NCBI RefSeq assembly: GCF_014502795.1
Contig: NZ_JACVHF010000026.1
Coordinates: 1 to 40,636 of the forward strand
From: Heliobacterium chlorum
Lineage (GTDB): Bacteria > Bacillota > Desulfitobacteriia > Heliobacteriales > Heliobacteriaceae
Direction of reading: 5' to 3'
DNA: 40,636 bases
Numbering within the stretch: the stretch's first letter is position 1; each line of letters starts with the position of its first letter. The notes beneath the pieces were generated by a model that was not told where the DNA came from, searched no databases, and saw only the letters and a program-made list of their open reading frames with translations. Shown here piece by piece: positions 18,154 to 25,682 of this stretch. A program made the position numbers and the translations under genes.

Positions 18154-18411
18154 ATGAAGAGAAAATGGCAGAAGTGGGAAGAAGAAGATGCTGCAGTATT
18201 TTTACGAGAAAGAATCGAACATCTCGATGCGGTAAATTGGGATAAACACCAGTTAGAACGAGAACTCGATAGTCTAAATAGGGAGTACCCTGTGGAACCA
18301 ACCACCGGAGAAAGACGTAGTAAATACGACGAGGAACCAGGTCATTGCTGGTTATATTGGTATGAATGGGTAGAAAAAGCTTATATGGCGAGGCGTGATC
18401 AAGAGAAGTAA
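18154..18411 (+). CDS. Hypothetical protein, Trp-rich, 85 residues
   Basis: ATG 18154 is preferred over the ATG at 18130 because GGAGG lies at 18141-18145. The protein is charged and Trp/Tyr-rich (MKRKWQKWEEEDAA, CWLYWYEWVEKAY), soluble and probably helical. I do not recognise it. It belongs to the run of small plus-strand island genes between the composite transposon and integrase 2. Confidence 0.55.
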   Translation: MKRKWQKWEEEDAAVFLRERIEHLDAVNWDKHQLERELDSLNREYPVEPTTGERRSKYDEEPGHCWLYWYEWVEKAYMARRDQEK

Positions 18412-18528
18412 TTGCAGCAGAAACAAGGAGCACCCAATATCTGTTTTGCTTTCTGTAAAAAGGAGGAAATCACCCTCGCCACATCGAATAATCACTCACC
18501 AAATGTTGGAAGAGAGTGATTCCTGACG

Positions 18529-18735
18529 ATGAAAAACGAAGCTGATCAACTTATGAAACTAATCCACAAAAAACGCCACGAAGCATCCAGGCTGCTACTG
18601 GCCCGAAAGCTAAATCAAGCCATCATGGTATCACGTGAAGTCGATCGACTTCGGGAAGAGTATGCCAAGCTGAAGCATTACACCCAATCTAATAGAAGAC
18701 CGTATAATCGTAAGTTTACTGGTAATATACTTTAG
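18529..18735 (+). CDS. Spo0E-like aspartyl-phosphate phosphatase peptide
   Basis: 68 residues forming two predicted helices. The second helix reads VSREVDRLREEYAKL, resembling the SQELDxLIxxY signature of the Spo0E family, small proteins that dephosphorylate Spo0A-P and delay sporulation. In place of the canonical SQELD it has SREVD, so the key Asp is kept and Gln is replaced by Arg. The leader contains an AATCACTC/GAGTGATT hairpin just upstream of the ATG and a strong AAAGGAGG 60 nt upstream, which suggests structured translation control. An island-borne Spo0E-like peptide could tune host sporulation. The family call is tentative. Confidence 0.55.
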   Translation: MKNEADQLMKLIHKKRHEASRLLLARKLNQAIMVSREVDRLREEYAKLKHYTQSNRRPYNRKFTGNIL

Positions 18736-18746
18736 AAAAAGGAAAA

Positions 18747-18776
18747 GCGTGGCCCCATATCGAAAGGCTCACGCTT
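18747..18776 (+). terminator. Probable terminator hairpin
   Basis: AAGCGTGGCC pairs with GGCTCACGCTT; the T tract is poor. Confidence 0.5.
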
Positions 18777-18843
18777 CAGTCTGTTTATTATTGGGCAAAA
18801 TAGAGTACGGATAAGTCAACGCTGTTCGAAAGGGGAAAAGAGC

Positions 18844-19200
18844 TTGCCCACAGTTGACACCGACATCGAACGATTATTTTTCACCGACGTAAAACAAAAG
18901 AAAACCACAGCTTCCGGCATCCGTGGCCGTGCCTCTCGTCTAGGTCGTGTTGGCAGCATGGTGATGCCGTCCGATCGGATGTCGGGTAAAGCTAAACGAG
19001 ATTACCGGCGGCCAGGGCCGTTGATCACGTACTCATTATTTGAGGACTTAGTGTCCTTTGAAGTGTTTGATCGGATGAAGTACGAGCAACATGTCCAGTT
19101 GCTGCCTAAGTGGCGGAAGAAGTATGGCGATGATTATATTTGCCGGGAGTGGGGGCTGTCGAGGTTTGGGTTTGAGGTTATATTAGAGGTACTGGGCTAG
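18844..19200 (+). CDS. Hypothetical island protein, 118 residues
   Basis: Starts at TTG 18844, eight bases after AAAGGGG. The N-terminal half is basic with SGIRGRASRLGRVGS and KRDYRRPGP; the C-terminal half is acidic/aromatic (LPKWRKKYGDDYICREWGLS). Proteins of this look occur as the last gene before tail or integration genes in Gram-positive islands, but I cannot assign a family. Same strand and codon use as the phage-like operon at 6.5-8.5 kb, so both may be parts of one island split by the transposon. Confidence 0.55.
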   Translation: MPTVDTDIERLFFTDVKQKKTTASGIRGRASRLGRVGSMVMPSDRMSGKAKRDYRRPGPLITYSLFEDLVSFEVFDRMKYEQHVQLLPKWRKKYGDDYICREWGLSRFGFEVILEVLG

Positions 19201-19210
19201 ATTTAAGAAG

Positions 19211-20051
19211 TCAAAATTTAAGACTTGTACCTTTTGGTTTTTCAGGCATCTTAACATTATACTCATATAATTCTATATTTTGTTTATTGGTAGTGCCATT
19301 GTGTTTGTATTCTTTAGATATTATACCTAAGTTTGGGATGTATGTAATAGTTATGGAATCACCTATGGTAATATTTTTCATTTCATATAATGACACGTTT
19401 TTCATCTCATTGTTTTCTTTTTGATGGATTACGTCCTTTTTGGCTACAGTCCACATGTATCGAAAGTCTGTTCTTGTGAGTGTACTTACACTGCCATATT
19501 TTTCGCCATTATACAATGGAAACTCAAACATTAGATCTGTTCTCTCTAATAATTCAATAGGGATCATACTATTTGTAGAAGTATACTGAATCATATTATC
19601 CAGATCGCTTTCATCAATATAATATACTTTGCTAGAAACCACTAATAACCCGTAGCGTTCATCAAACTGATCAAAATCAGCTAAAGGATTGCCTTTCATT
19701 TCTGCTATATAGTAATCTTTATCTTTATTTGTATAAATCTTCTTTACTTCCATTTTTATTTTATCAGATTTTTTTATAATATCGTGGTTGTCTTGATACT
19801 CTACTGAATAGTCATAAATCCAATAGTTTCCTTCTACTAATGGAAAATATGATAGTGTATCAAAATTGTCAATTTATTATAGGGACCTCTTGCCTTTCAT
19901 ACAGTGTAGGTTTATTAATGATGATTCCAGATGTAATAAGTGTCGTTATTAGGGTGGTTATAATAGCAGTAACAAAAGTCACGGCTTGTTGAATATACCA
20001 TTTCCTAGTTTCGTTTTTCTTTTGGCCATTATCAGACACAGTACTTGACAT
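19211..20051 (-). pseudogene. Membrane-anchored hypothetical protein, frameshifted
   Basis: A first frame from ATG 20051 (AAGGTGAG upstream) encodes a basic cytoplasmic stretch and one membrane helix (AVTFVTAIITTLITTLITSGIII), stopping at TGA 19869. The next frame starts at once, without a start codon, with NFDTLSYFPLVEGNYWIYDYSVEY, a typical opening of extracytoplasmic beta-rich domains, and runs to 19211. Read together across a shift near 19870 they form one type-II-like anchored protein of about 280 residues. Conventional starts inside the second frame (ATG 19753) would discard a clearly coding 40 residues. A sequencing error could also explain this. No known family. Confidence 0.6.
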
Positions 20052-20191
20052 ATTGACACTCACCTTAAGCATTTGAAAATCAATACTAGATTATCACATT
20101 AGATAAAAATTAGATGTCGAAAAATGTCATTTATTCGAAAAAATTATAACCTAAATGAAAATCAAGAGATTATCTTCATAAAACTTCCCCT

Positions 20192-20278
20192 TCACTTCCC
20201 GCCCCACTAGAGATAACCTACACCTGCCTCCCTTGAAATCAGTCGATCTTGAACATCGAAAGGAGCAGGTGTTTCTTT
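20192..20278 (+). promoter_or_regulatory. Conserved leader hairpin of integrase gene 2
   Basis: Same 37-nt block as 3459 onward, then ACACCTGCCTCC pairing with GGAGCAGGTGT; the 3' arm includes part of the AAAGGAG Shine-Dalgarno. The stem here is fully Watson-Crick, whereas copy 1 has a G-U at the same place. Confidence 0.5.
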
Positions 20279-21463
20279 ATGACCTCCCAACGCAACAAAC
20301 CAGGACAAGGCTCGGTATACCAACGTAAAGACGGCTACTTTGTAGCCCAAGTCCACATCGGCCAAGATGACAACGGTAAAGCGAAGTACGCTCGAAGAAC
20401 TTTCAAAACAGAGGGCGAAGCCCTACAGTGGCGTGACCAAGCTCTCGTAGAGCATCGCCAAGGCATCTTCGTAATTCCCACCACGGTGACCTTCAGCGAA
20501 TGGTTGGACATCTGGCTAGAACAATATGTAAAGCCCAACGTGCGTCCTAAAACTTGGGAGTCCTATGAATATATCTCCCGGCTTCATTTGAAGCCGAAGT
20601 TGGGTAACGTGAAGGTACAGGCTTTACAGACCACCCAACTGCAGAAGCTTCTGAATGAAAAACGGCAGTCCGGTCTCGCGACGAGAACAGTCGAACTGAT
20701 TCTTACTACCGCAAGAACAGCTCTCAAGCAAGCTGGTCATGATGGTTTGGTCAACAAGAACGTAGCTGATCACGTCCGCAAGCCCAAACCATCTCCCAAG
20801 CAAATTAGTGTCTTCACCGTAGATCAAATGAAAGAATTTATGTTTGTCGCCGAAGAAGACCGACTCTGGATCGCCTTCAAACTGCTGCTCGGAACAGGGA
20901 TGAGGGTAGGGGAACTGTTGGCTATAAAGTGGGGAGACATCAATCTAGAACGAGGCCACATCGATGTGACCAAGGGAACCGTGCTGGTCAAGAACGAACA
21001 CGGCCCCAACAAAACTCACCAGATCATACAAGAGCCAAAAACGAAAAACGGCTATCGGAGGATTCCGATAACCGATGATTTGGTTAGACAGCTTAAACGC
21101 TGGCACTTCCTTCAATATGTTGAGAAGAGAACGGCAGAAGAGGAGTACGAGGACAGTGGGCTGGTCGTAACGACCAAAAAGGGGAGGATGGTCTCGCAGC
21201 GGAATTTGGCGACGAAGTTTCATCGACTGCTGGCAAAGGCTGAGATTCCGAAGACTAATCTGCATTTTCTACGTCATACTTACGCGACCCGACTTTTAGA
21301 AGCAGGTGTTCATCCGAAGGTGGTTCAAGAACTGCTGGGCCATGGCAGCATTAGGATTACGCTGGATACTTATAGTCACGTGCTTCCCGACGTAAAGAAA
21401 CAAGCGATTGACAAGATAGAAGGGATGTTGAGTCCCAGGAAAATGGGGAATGGTGTAGGTTAA
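20279..21463 (+). CDS. int: Tyrosine recombinase / island integrase (copy 2)
   Basis: 394 residues from ATG 20279, the position matching copy 1 (an upstream in-frame ATG at 20249 lies within the leader hairpin). Same three-domain layout as copy 1, with the catalytic Arg in GTGMRVGE, HFLRHTYATRL, ELLGHG and LDTYSHV all present. It lies 1.25 kb from the tRNA-Thr 3' fragment at 22715, so it is probably the integrase that made this island insert there. The two cargo genes between integrase and attachment site are an unusual placement; most islands keep int next to att. Confidence 0.95.
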   Translation: MTSQRNKPGQGSVYQRKDGYFVAQVHIGQDDNGKAKYARRTFKTEGEALQWRDQALVEHRQGIFVIPTTVTFSEWLDIWLEQYVKPNVRPKTWESYEYISRLHLKPKLGNVKVQALQTTQLQKLLNEKRQSGLATRTVELILTTARTALKQAGHDGLVNKNVADHVRKPKPSPKQISVFTVDQMKEFMFVAEEDRLWIAFKLLLGTGMRVGELLAIKWGDINLERGHIDVTKGTVLVKNEHGPNKTHQIIQEPKTKNGYRRIPITDDLVRQLKRWHFLQYVEKRTAEEEYEDSGLVVTTKKGRMVSQRNLATKFHRLLAKAEIPKTNLHFLRHTYATRLLEAGVHPKVVQELLGHGSIRITLDTYSHVLPDVKKQAIDKIEGMLSPRKMGNGVG

Positions 21464-21485
21464 GCAAAAAGATCTGTAAATACAG

Positions 21486-21523
21486 AAACCGTCTAAAGGC
21501 TCGCTTGCCAACAGACGGTTTTT
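21486..21523 (+). terminator. Terminator of integrase gene 2
   Basis: AAACCGTCT (21486-21494) pairs with AGACGGTTT, followed by TTTT. Confidence 0.85.
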
Positions 21524-21524
21524 G

Positions 21525-21553
21525 TTACTCATTTAGAACCAATATGTTACAAT
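21525..21553 (+). promoter_or_regulatory. Promoter of the 21594 gene
   Basis: TTACTC, 17-bp spacer, TACAAT with an extended TG just before it. Confidence 0.55.
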
Positions 21554-21593
21554 GAAATAAATTTACTGGTTCTTAAAGCAAGGAGAGGATAAC

Positions 21594-22052
21594 ATATTAA
21601 AGCATTATATTTCTCTAATCATCATATTATTTCTTTCATTCGGGATACCATCAAAGATTACCCATGAAAATACTTTTGAACCCCGAGAGGTAATTGAGAT
21701 GTATTTTGATTACTATAACAAACACGATAAAGAAGGATTACTTTCAGTGATGACTGAGCATCACAATTCTCCAAACGCAGTTTGGGGATTCGACGATCTG
21801 GAGTATATGAAGATTATTGAACTTGAAGATGTAACTAACTCAATCCGAGAGTATGTAGACGATTACTTAACTACTGGTCGCGGAAGTATTAATGGGGTTA
21901 AAAAAGAAAATGTAAGAGTTTTTACCTGTTTTTACGAAGTAAAGTATCGAGAGGAAACTGGCCCTCAAAATAGCGGAAAATATAAGATGAAATATATCCT
22001 AATTCGTCAAGATGAAAGATCTCCTTGGTTAATTGATGACAGAGGTTACTGA
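21594..22052 (+). CDS. Exported hypothetical protein (DUF4829-like), apparent ATA start
   Basis: 152 residues if started at ATA 21594, five bases after AAGGAGAGG. The extension supplies a signal peptide (LKHYISLIIILFLSFGIP) that is lost if the first ATG (21699) is used. The mature part begins EPREVIEMYFDYYNKHDKEGLLSVM, resembling DUF4829/SnoaL-type Firmicute lipoproteins, and ends with WLIDDRGY. No lipobox cysteine is visible. The product would sit outside the membrane. The next gene follows after 38 nt and is likely co-transcribed. Confidence 0.65.
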   Translation: MLKHYISLIIILFLSFGIPSKITHENTFEPREVIEMYFDYYNKHDKEGLLSVMTEHHNSPNAVWGFDDLEYMKIIELEDVTNSIREYVDDYLTTGRGSINGVKKENVRVFTCFYEVKYREETGPQNSGKYKMKYILIRQDERSPWLIDDRGY

Positions 22053-22090
22053 GAGAAGTATATATCATTCGTGGATGGGGTAAGGTTAAA

Positions 22091-22483
22091 ATGTCGACGA
22101 AAAAGAAGCAACTCTTATTGGGCATAACGATGTTAATAATTACGATTCCTTATATTATTGGTATTCCTTGGGTGGTTACATATTTATCATTCTGGATGTT
22201 TATCCCTTTATTTATCAGCGTAGCATCAACGTATTTTATTAAATTCGATGACTCAAATAAAAATAAGGTCCATTACCCGTGGGTGTGTTGTTCTTCCGTA
22301 GTCGTTGTTCTATATACAATTGCATTTTTGCAACATTCGGATGCTGCCATCGGTTACGCTATAATGGCTTATCCATTCGCTATTGCAATTTTCCCTTCGT
22401 ATGTACTTGCGTTATATCGGATTAAGAAACAGGGGATAGAAATAAAAGAACAACCATCGTCACCAACAACGAAAAACCTATAA
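22091..22483 (+). CDS. Small membrane protein, four predicted helices
   Basis: 130 residues from ATG 22091 (GGGGTAAGG upstream). Hydrophobic segments at about 8-27, 30-48, 65-82 and 88-107, with a charged C-terminal tail. No recognised family. It follows the exported protein at 21594 and may work with it at the membrane. Confidence 0.55.
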   Translation: MSTKKKQLLLGITMLIITIPYIIGIPWVVTYLSFWMFIPLFISVASTYFIKFDDSNKNKVHYPWVCCSSVVVVLYTIAFLQHSDAAIGYAIMAYPFAIAIFPSYVLALYRIKKQGIEIKEQPSSPTTKNL

Positions 22484-22484
22484 C

Positions 22485-22605
22485 TTAAAAGCGTGGCCCG
22501 TACCGGGCCTCGTTAAACCTCCATAACCCTCACCACAAAATTCCTAACGCAAACGCAAAAAACCGCCGTCAGCACACTGCCACCGTCGGTTTCCCCTGCG
22601 TACTG
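22485..22605 (+). other. Hairpin-rich gene-free stretch
   Basis: GGCCCGTACCGGGCC at 22491-22505 is a self-complementary hairpin and CCG...CGG near 22563-22592 may be a second, weak one. No gene seen. Confidence 0.4.
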
Positions 22606-22655
22606 GGCCATTTCAACCCCATGGCTTCACCAGAGATGCCCCTCCGTAACTACCA
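22606..22655 (+). repeat. Island-end sequence shared with 5162-5212
   Basis: GGGCCATTTCAACCC ... AGAGATGCCCCTCCGTA, the better-placed copy of the pair: it lies 60 bp from the tRNA-Thr attachment fragment. Confidence 0.5.
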
Positions 22656-22714
22656 CCGTAACCACATTTTGGTTCTCTCTTCCACCTGGTGATCCTGCTA
22701 ACCCGCATATGTAG

Positions 22715-22771
22715 TGGAGCCGGCGACAAGACTTGAACCCGCAACCTACTGATTACAAGTCAGTAGCTCTG
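22715..22771 (-). other. tRNA-Thr(TGT) 3' fragment, island attachment site
   Basis: On the minus strand the sequence from the D-arm end through the anticodon arm (ACTGA-CTTGTAA-TCAGT, anticodon TGT), the T arm with GGGTTCAAGTC and the acceptor end GTCGCCGGCTCCA is a tRNA-Thr 3' part. The 5' half is missing: upstream of AGAGC the sequence does not form a D arm or a GCCGGC acceptor strand. This is what is left at one end when an element integrates into a tRNA gene. Confidence 0.8.
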
Positions 22772-22901
22772 TTGGAAGACGGTCTTTCTTTGGGTAAGAT
22801 TATAGCCAATTTTTGAAAGTTTGAACAGAGAGTAAGTTATGGGATATCAGGTCGGCGTTGCTTGGGAGAAGAAGGGGATTGGTTTAAGGGGATATAGCGT
22901 T

Positions 22902-22931
22902 AAAAGCCCGCCAGTTAAGGCGAGCTTTTTT
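22902..22931 (+). terminator. Intrinsic terminator
   Basis: AAAAGCCCGCC / GGCGAGCTTTTTT hairpin. Nearly the same hairpin recurs 75 bp downstream. Confidence 0.7.
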
Positions 22932-22976
22932 GGTGACAAGGGGGCAGCGTTAGGGGGAACTACAGTGGGACTACAG

Positions 22977-23006
22977 AAAAAGCCCGCCGATGAAGGCGAG
23001 CTTTCG
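22977..23006 (-). terminator. Terminator of the zinc-ribbon gene (bidirectional)
   Basis: Read on the minus strand: AAAGCTCGCC, ATC-containing loop, GGCGGGCTTTTTC, 15 bases after the stop of the gene at 23021. Confidence 0.75.
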
Positions 23007-23020
23007 TAATGGCTTAGATA

Positions 23021-23329
23021 TTACCAGCGATTGTTGCGGGGTTGGGGCTTAAAGCAATCGCGGCAATAAACGGGCTTATCGCCACGGGGTTGGAAGGGAA
23101 CAGTGGTTTCCTTCCCGCAAGCGGAGCAAGTGGCCGGGAACATCTCACGCTCTTGGCGGTAGCCACCACGGTTGTTATTGTTGTTTTGGGTTTTCCGAGC
23201 CGCACGGCACTGGGGGCAACGGCCGGGTTCGTTAGTGAATCCTTTTTCGGCGAAGAATTCTTGTTCGGAAGCGGTAAACTCAAACTCACTGCCACATTCT
23301 TTGCAGGGTAATACCTTGTCTTGAAACAT
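23021..23329 (-). CDS. Zinc-ribbon protein of the CxxC-x17-CxxC type
   Basis: 102 residues with two Cys4 clusters: CKEC (9-12) with CPQC (38-41), and CSAC (68-71) with CRDC (88-91). Between them is a flexible Asn/Arg-rich linker (QNNNNNRGGYRQ). The family is widespread in Clostridia and is thought to bind nucleic acid; its role is not established. FTNEPGRCPQCRAARK and VPFQPRGDKPVYCRDCF are its signature stretches. It is preceded by a conserved-looking structured leader and followed by a terminator, so it is a single-gene unit. Confidence 0.85.
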   Translation of the reverse strand: MFQDKVLPCKECGSEFEFTASEQEFFAEKGFTNEPGRCPQCRAARKTQNNNNNRGGYRQEREMFPATCSACGKETTVPFQPRGDKPVYCRDCFKPQPRNNRW

Positions 23330-23344
23330 TAAATGACCTACTCA

Positions 23345-23430
23345 AAATTTGCCATGTCTAGGGATATCCGGCAAAACTCCCTAGCCGTAGGCAATCGAGG
23401 AGTGTAGCGTCTAACCTGATCAGGACTCTT
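23345..23430 (-). promoter_or_regulatory. Structured 5' leader of the zinc-ribbon gene
   Basis: On the transcript strand an outer stem TTGCC/GGCAA (23394-23390 with 23353-23349) encloses an inner stem CTAGGGA/TCCCTAG around a 13-nt loop. Its GCCGG could reach back to CGGC for a pseudoknot. A CCTGATCAGG palindrome lies upstream (23416-23425). The structure ends about 20 nt before the start codon. It matches no riboswitch class I know. Confidence 0.5.
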
Positions 23431-23579
23431 TTTGAGTTTACACAGGTGAGGAGAAAATTAGACCTATAGATATGCCAATTGAACTGTAAAAATTTTATCT
23501 ATTCGACGTAAAACGACAAATTTTGCATTTATTTTAGTGTAACATAATGACGTGAATTTTCTTCAAGGAGGTTCCAGTA

Positions 23580-24314
23580 ATGATATTATGCAGTCGTTGT
23601 GGTCATGAAAATAAAGAGGGGTCAAATGAGTGTTCTAATTGTGGTTTAAAACTTCAATCTAATATAGATTTATCGACTCAGTCTTGTAATGAAACTAATC
23701 TAGGAAATTGTATAGAACATACTACTGAATCGAATAAAAGTACAAATCAATATAAAGAAGCTCAAAATATTAACATTTCGTTAAATAAAAAAACATTAAA
23801 AATTATTGCGGGGGTTGTTGTTGCGGGACTGGTTATTGTATCAGGTACTTTATTCTCACAAAAAGAAAATCAAAAAATTAATCGAAAGGATTACATAGAA
23901 AACATAAATATTGCCGAAGAACATATTCAAACATCATACTTAACCACCAGCCTTATTAACGCGACATACTCATCAGTGTGGAGCAATGCAATCAAATCAA
24001 GTTGGCGGGATTTTAATGACGATTTAAAAGAAGCTCGTGATAAACTTAGAAAAGATAAAACATTTGATGGATTAGACGAAAAAAAAGACAAAATCGATAA
24101 AGACATTTATTGGTGCAAAATGAACTTACCGTCGGAAGATTTTAAAGCTGCCTATGATGCGTTAATTGAAGAATATGATGTATATAATCAGTCATATGAA
24201 TTAGCTAAAAGTCCAAGTGGTAGCTTAATAACATTTAATCAGACTCTAAATAAGCTAGATGCAGATATGGTTAAGGCTAAAAATAGATTTAAATCCCAAG
24301 TTCCGAAAAATTGA
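23580..24314 (+). CDS. Zinc-ribbon membrane protein
   Basis: 244 residues behind CAAGGAGG. Residues 4-24 are a zinc ribbon (CSRCGHENKEGSNECSNCG), then a polar linker, one membrane helix (about 75-92, IIAGVVVAGLVIVSGTLF) and a mostly helical extracytoplasmic domain of about 150 residues. This layout (cytoplasmic zinc_ribbon_2, helix, outside domain) is common in Firmicutes and often linked to envelope sensing, but this outside domain is not one I recognise. It is followed by a terminator and is monocistronic. Confidence 0.75.
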   Translation: MILCSRCGHENKEGSNECSNCGLKLQSNIDLSTQSCNETNLGNCIEHTTESNKSTNQYKEAQNINISLNKKTLKIIAGVVVAGLVIVSGTLFSQKENQKINRKDYIENINIAEEHIQTSYLTTSLINATYSSVWSNAIKSSWRDFNDDLKEARDKLRKDKTFDGLDEKKDKIDKDIYWCKMNLPSEDFKAAYDALIEEYDVYNQSYELAKSPSGSLITFNQTLNKLDADMVKAKNRFKSQVPKN

Positions 24315-24339
24315 TGTGTTTACTGTATTCCTTTAATAA

Positions 24340-24372
24340 AGCAGTCCAGCCAATAACTGGGCTGCTTTTCAT
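24340..24372 (+). terminator. Intrinsic terminator
   Basis: AAAGCAGtCCAGCC pairs with GGGCTGCTTTT, then TCATTT. Confidence 0.8.
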
Positions 24373-24402
24373 TTCATCGTCGGACGGTATTTCCAGTAGT
24401 GA

Positions 24403-24612
24403 TTAGGTGCCGGTGTCTGGACACGTGATATGAATACCGCCTACCGGATCGGTCGTGGTATCAAAGCTGGTCGTGCGTGGGTAAACTGCTACCACATGTA
24501 TCCTGCCCATGCAGCCTTTGGTGGCTACAAATAGTCCGGAATAGGTCGGGAATATCAACAAACGAAAAACCTGCTCGTAAGCTATAGTGAAAATCCACTT
24601 GGTTTTTTCTAA
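24403..24612 (+). pseudogene. Aldehyde dehydrogenase C-terminal remnant
   Basis: Seventy codons in one frame reading [37 protein letters not shown], a TAG, SGIGRE, then YQQTKNLLVSYS and GFF before a TAA. This is the very end of an NAD-dependent aldehyde dehydrogenase (GGYKQSGIGRE is universal there; the Gln codon CAG has become TAG). About eight residues between GRE and YQQ are deleted, and everything upstream of LGAG, including the catalytic Cys, is gone. Confidence 0.8.
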
Positions 24613-24681
24613 AAAAATCTCCATTATGATAACTCCACACAGCGACTTCGCCACCACCGGCGAGGTCGTTTTTCGTTATTT

Positions 24682-24812
24682 ATCCCCTAAAAACCCCCAC
24701 ACCCCACATAAGGCCGCTGTAATGGCCCACGTTCGGTTTGAGTCCCGTTGTGGTACGAATGATATGGTTGGGAGGTTTGGAGGGTGTAGGGGGGGGGACG
24801 TGGAGGGGTGGT
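24682..24812 (+). repeat. Dispersed repeat R, copy 1 (upstream of tag)
   Basis: About 140 bp with core GGCCGCTGTAATGGCCCACG, a GAATGATATGGTTGGG block and a G-rich end. The CCCCCACACCCC start and the GGGGACGTGGAGGGG end are mutually complementary. Related copies lie at 25683, 26730 and 27849. Confidence 0.75.
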
Positions 24813-24908
24813 TTTTTGATGAATTGAGAAAATCATTTAGTAATATAGAGACTAATTGATTTTGCTTTTACGGTATAATAATAAACAAATGTTAAGGTGG
24901 TGGCGGTA

Positions 24909-25550
24909 ATGAGAGAAAATGAATATGTTCGCTGTGAGTGGGCAAATCACAGCACACTCGAGAAGATATATCACGATCAAGAATGGGGCAGACCCGTTTG
25001 CGACGACAGGAAGCTATTTGAAATGCTTATATTAGAAGGAATGCAAGCGGGATTGAGTTGGTCAACTATATTGGCAAAGAGAGAAACCATCAAAGAGGCT
25101 TTTGACGGATTCGATCCCACGGTCATAGTGCAGTATGATGATGCTAAAGTTAATGACCTCTTAAAAAATGAAGGTATTATAAGAAACAAATTAAAAGTAA
25201 AGGCCGTAATTGTAAATGCTAAAGCCTATTTCGATGTACAAAGTCGATATGGAAGCTTGTGTAATTTCTTTTGGCGATATGTGAACCATAAACCGATTCA
25301 AAATAACTGGACAAATATCTCCCAAGTACCAGCAAGAACGGAATTGTCCGATCTTATTAGTAAAGACTTGAAAAAGCTAGGATTCAAATTCGTTGGATCA
25401 ACAATTATTTACGCTTTTATGCAGGCTGTAGGCATGGTCAATGACCATCTTTCTTACTGTTTTTTGCATGAAAAAGTAATGTTTTACCTCAATGAATCAA
25501 CCTTAACGGTTGGTCACACGTATCAGCTAATGAATAGATGGCCACAATAA
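24909..25550 (+). CDS. tag: DNA-3-methyladenine glycosylase I
   Basis: 213 residues. It removes 3-methyladenine from alkylated DNA to start base excision repair. The Tag signature is complete: CEWAN at the start, HDQEWGRPVCDDRKLFEML, LEGMQAGLSWSTIL, and the C-terminal HLSYC whose His and Cys, with the N-terminal Cys and His, form the Tag zinc site. Length is normal (E. coli Tag 187, Firmicutes 190-210). ATG 24909 was chosen over GTG 24897 for its spacing from AAGGTGG. A TATAAT with extended CGG lies about 30 nt upstream. The gene is bracketed by repeat R copies 1 and 2 and closed by terminator-like repeat I1. Confidence 0.95.
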   Translation: MRENEYVRCEWANHSTLEKIYHDQEWGRPVCDDRKLFEMLILEGMQAGLSWSTILAKRETIKEAFDGFDPTVIVQYDDAKVNDLLKNEGIIRNKLKVKAVIVNAKAYFDVQSRYGSLCNFFWRYVNHKPIQNNWTNISQVPARTELSDLISKDLKKLGFKFVGSTIIYAFMQAVGMVNDHLSYCFLHEKVMFYLNESTLTVGHTYQLMNRWPQ

Positions 25551-25634
25551 CCGAGCACAATCGCCCATTTACACTGATCTCCCAAATAAAAGCTCGTTGT
25601 TGGGAGCAGCGTGAATGGGCAGTTGTGTTTTTGT
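25549..25634 (+). terminator. Terminator-like inverted repeat I1
   Basis: GCACAATCGCCCATTTACAC ... CTCCCA / TGGGAG ... GTGAATGGGCAGTTGTG then TTTTT. It overlaps the tag stop and is about 95% identical to the repeat at 30176-30263. Confidence 0.8.
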
Positions 25635-25682
25635 AGCTGGTGCTGTCGTAATCGGGCCAAAGATGGCATAACTGCCGTAAAA

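Noticed and set aside
20249-20278. Upstream ATG for integrase 2
   Set aside because: It lies in the leader hairpin shared with copy 1, where no equivalent start exists.
22838-23011. 57-codon frame MGYQVGVAWEKKG...
   Set aside because: It runs through two terminator hairpins and has no ribosome binding site.
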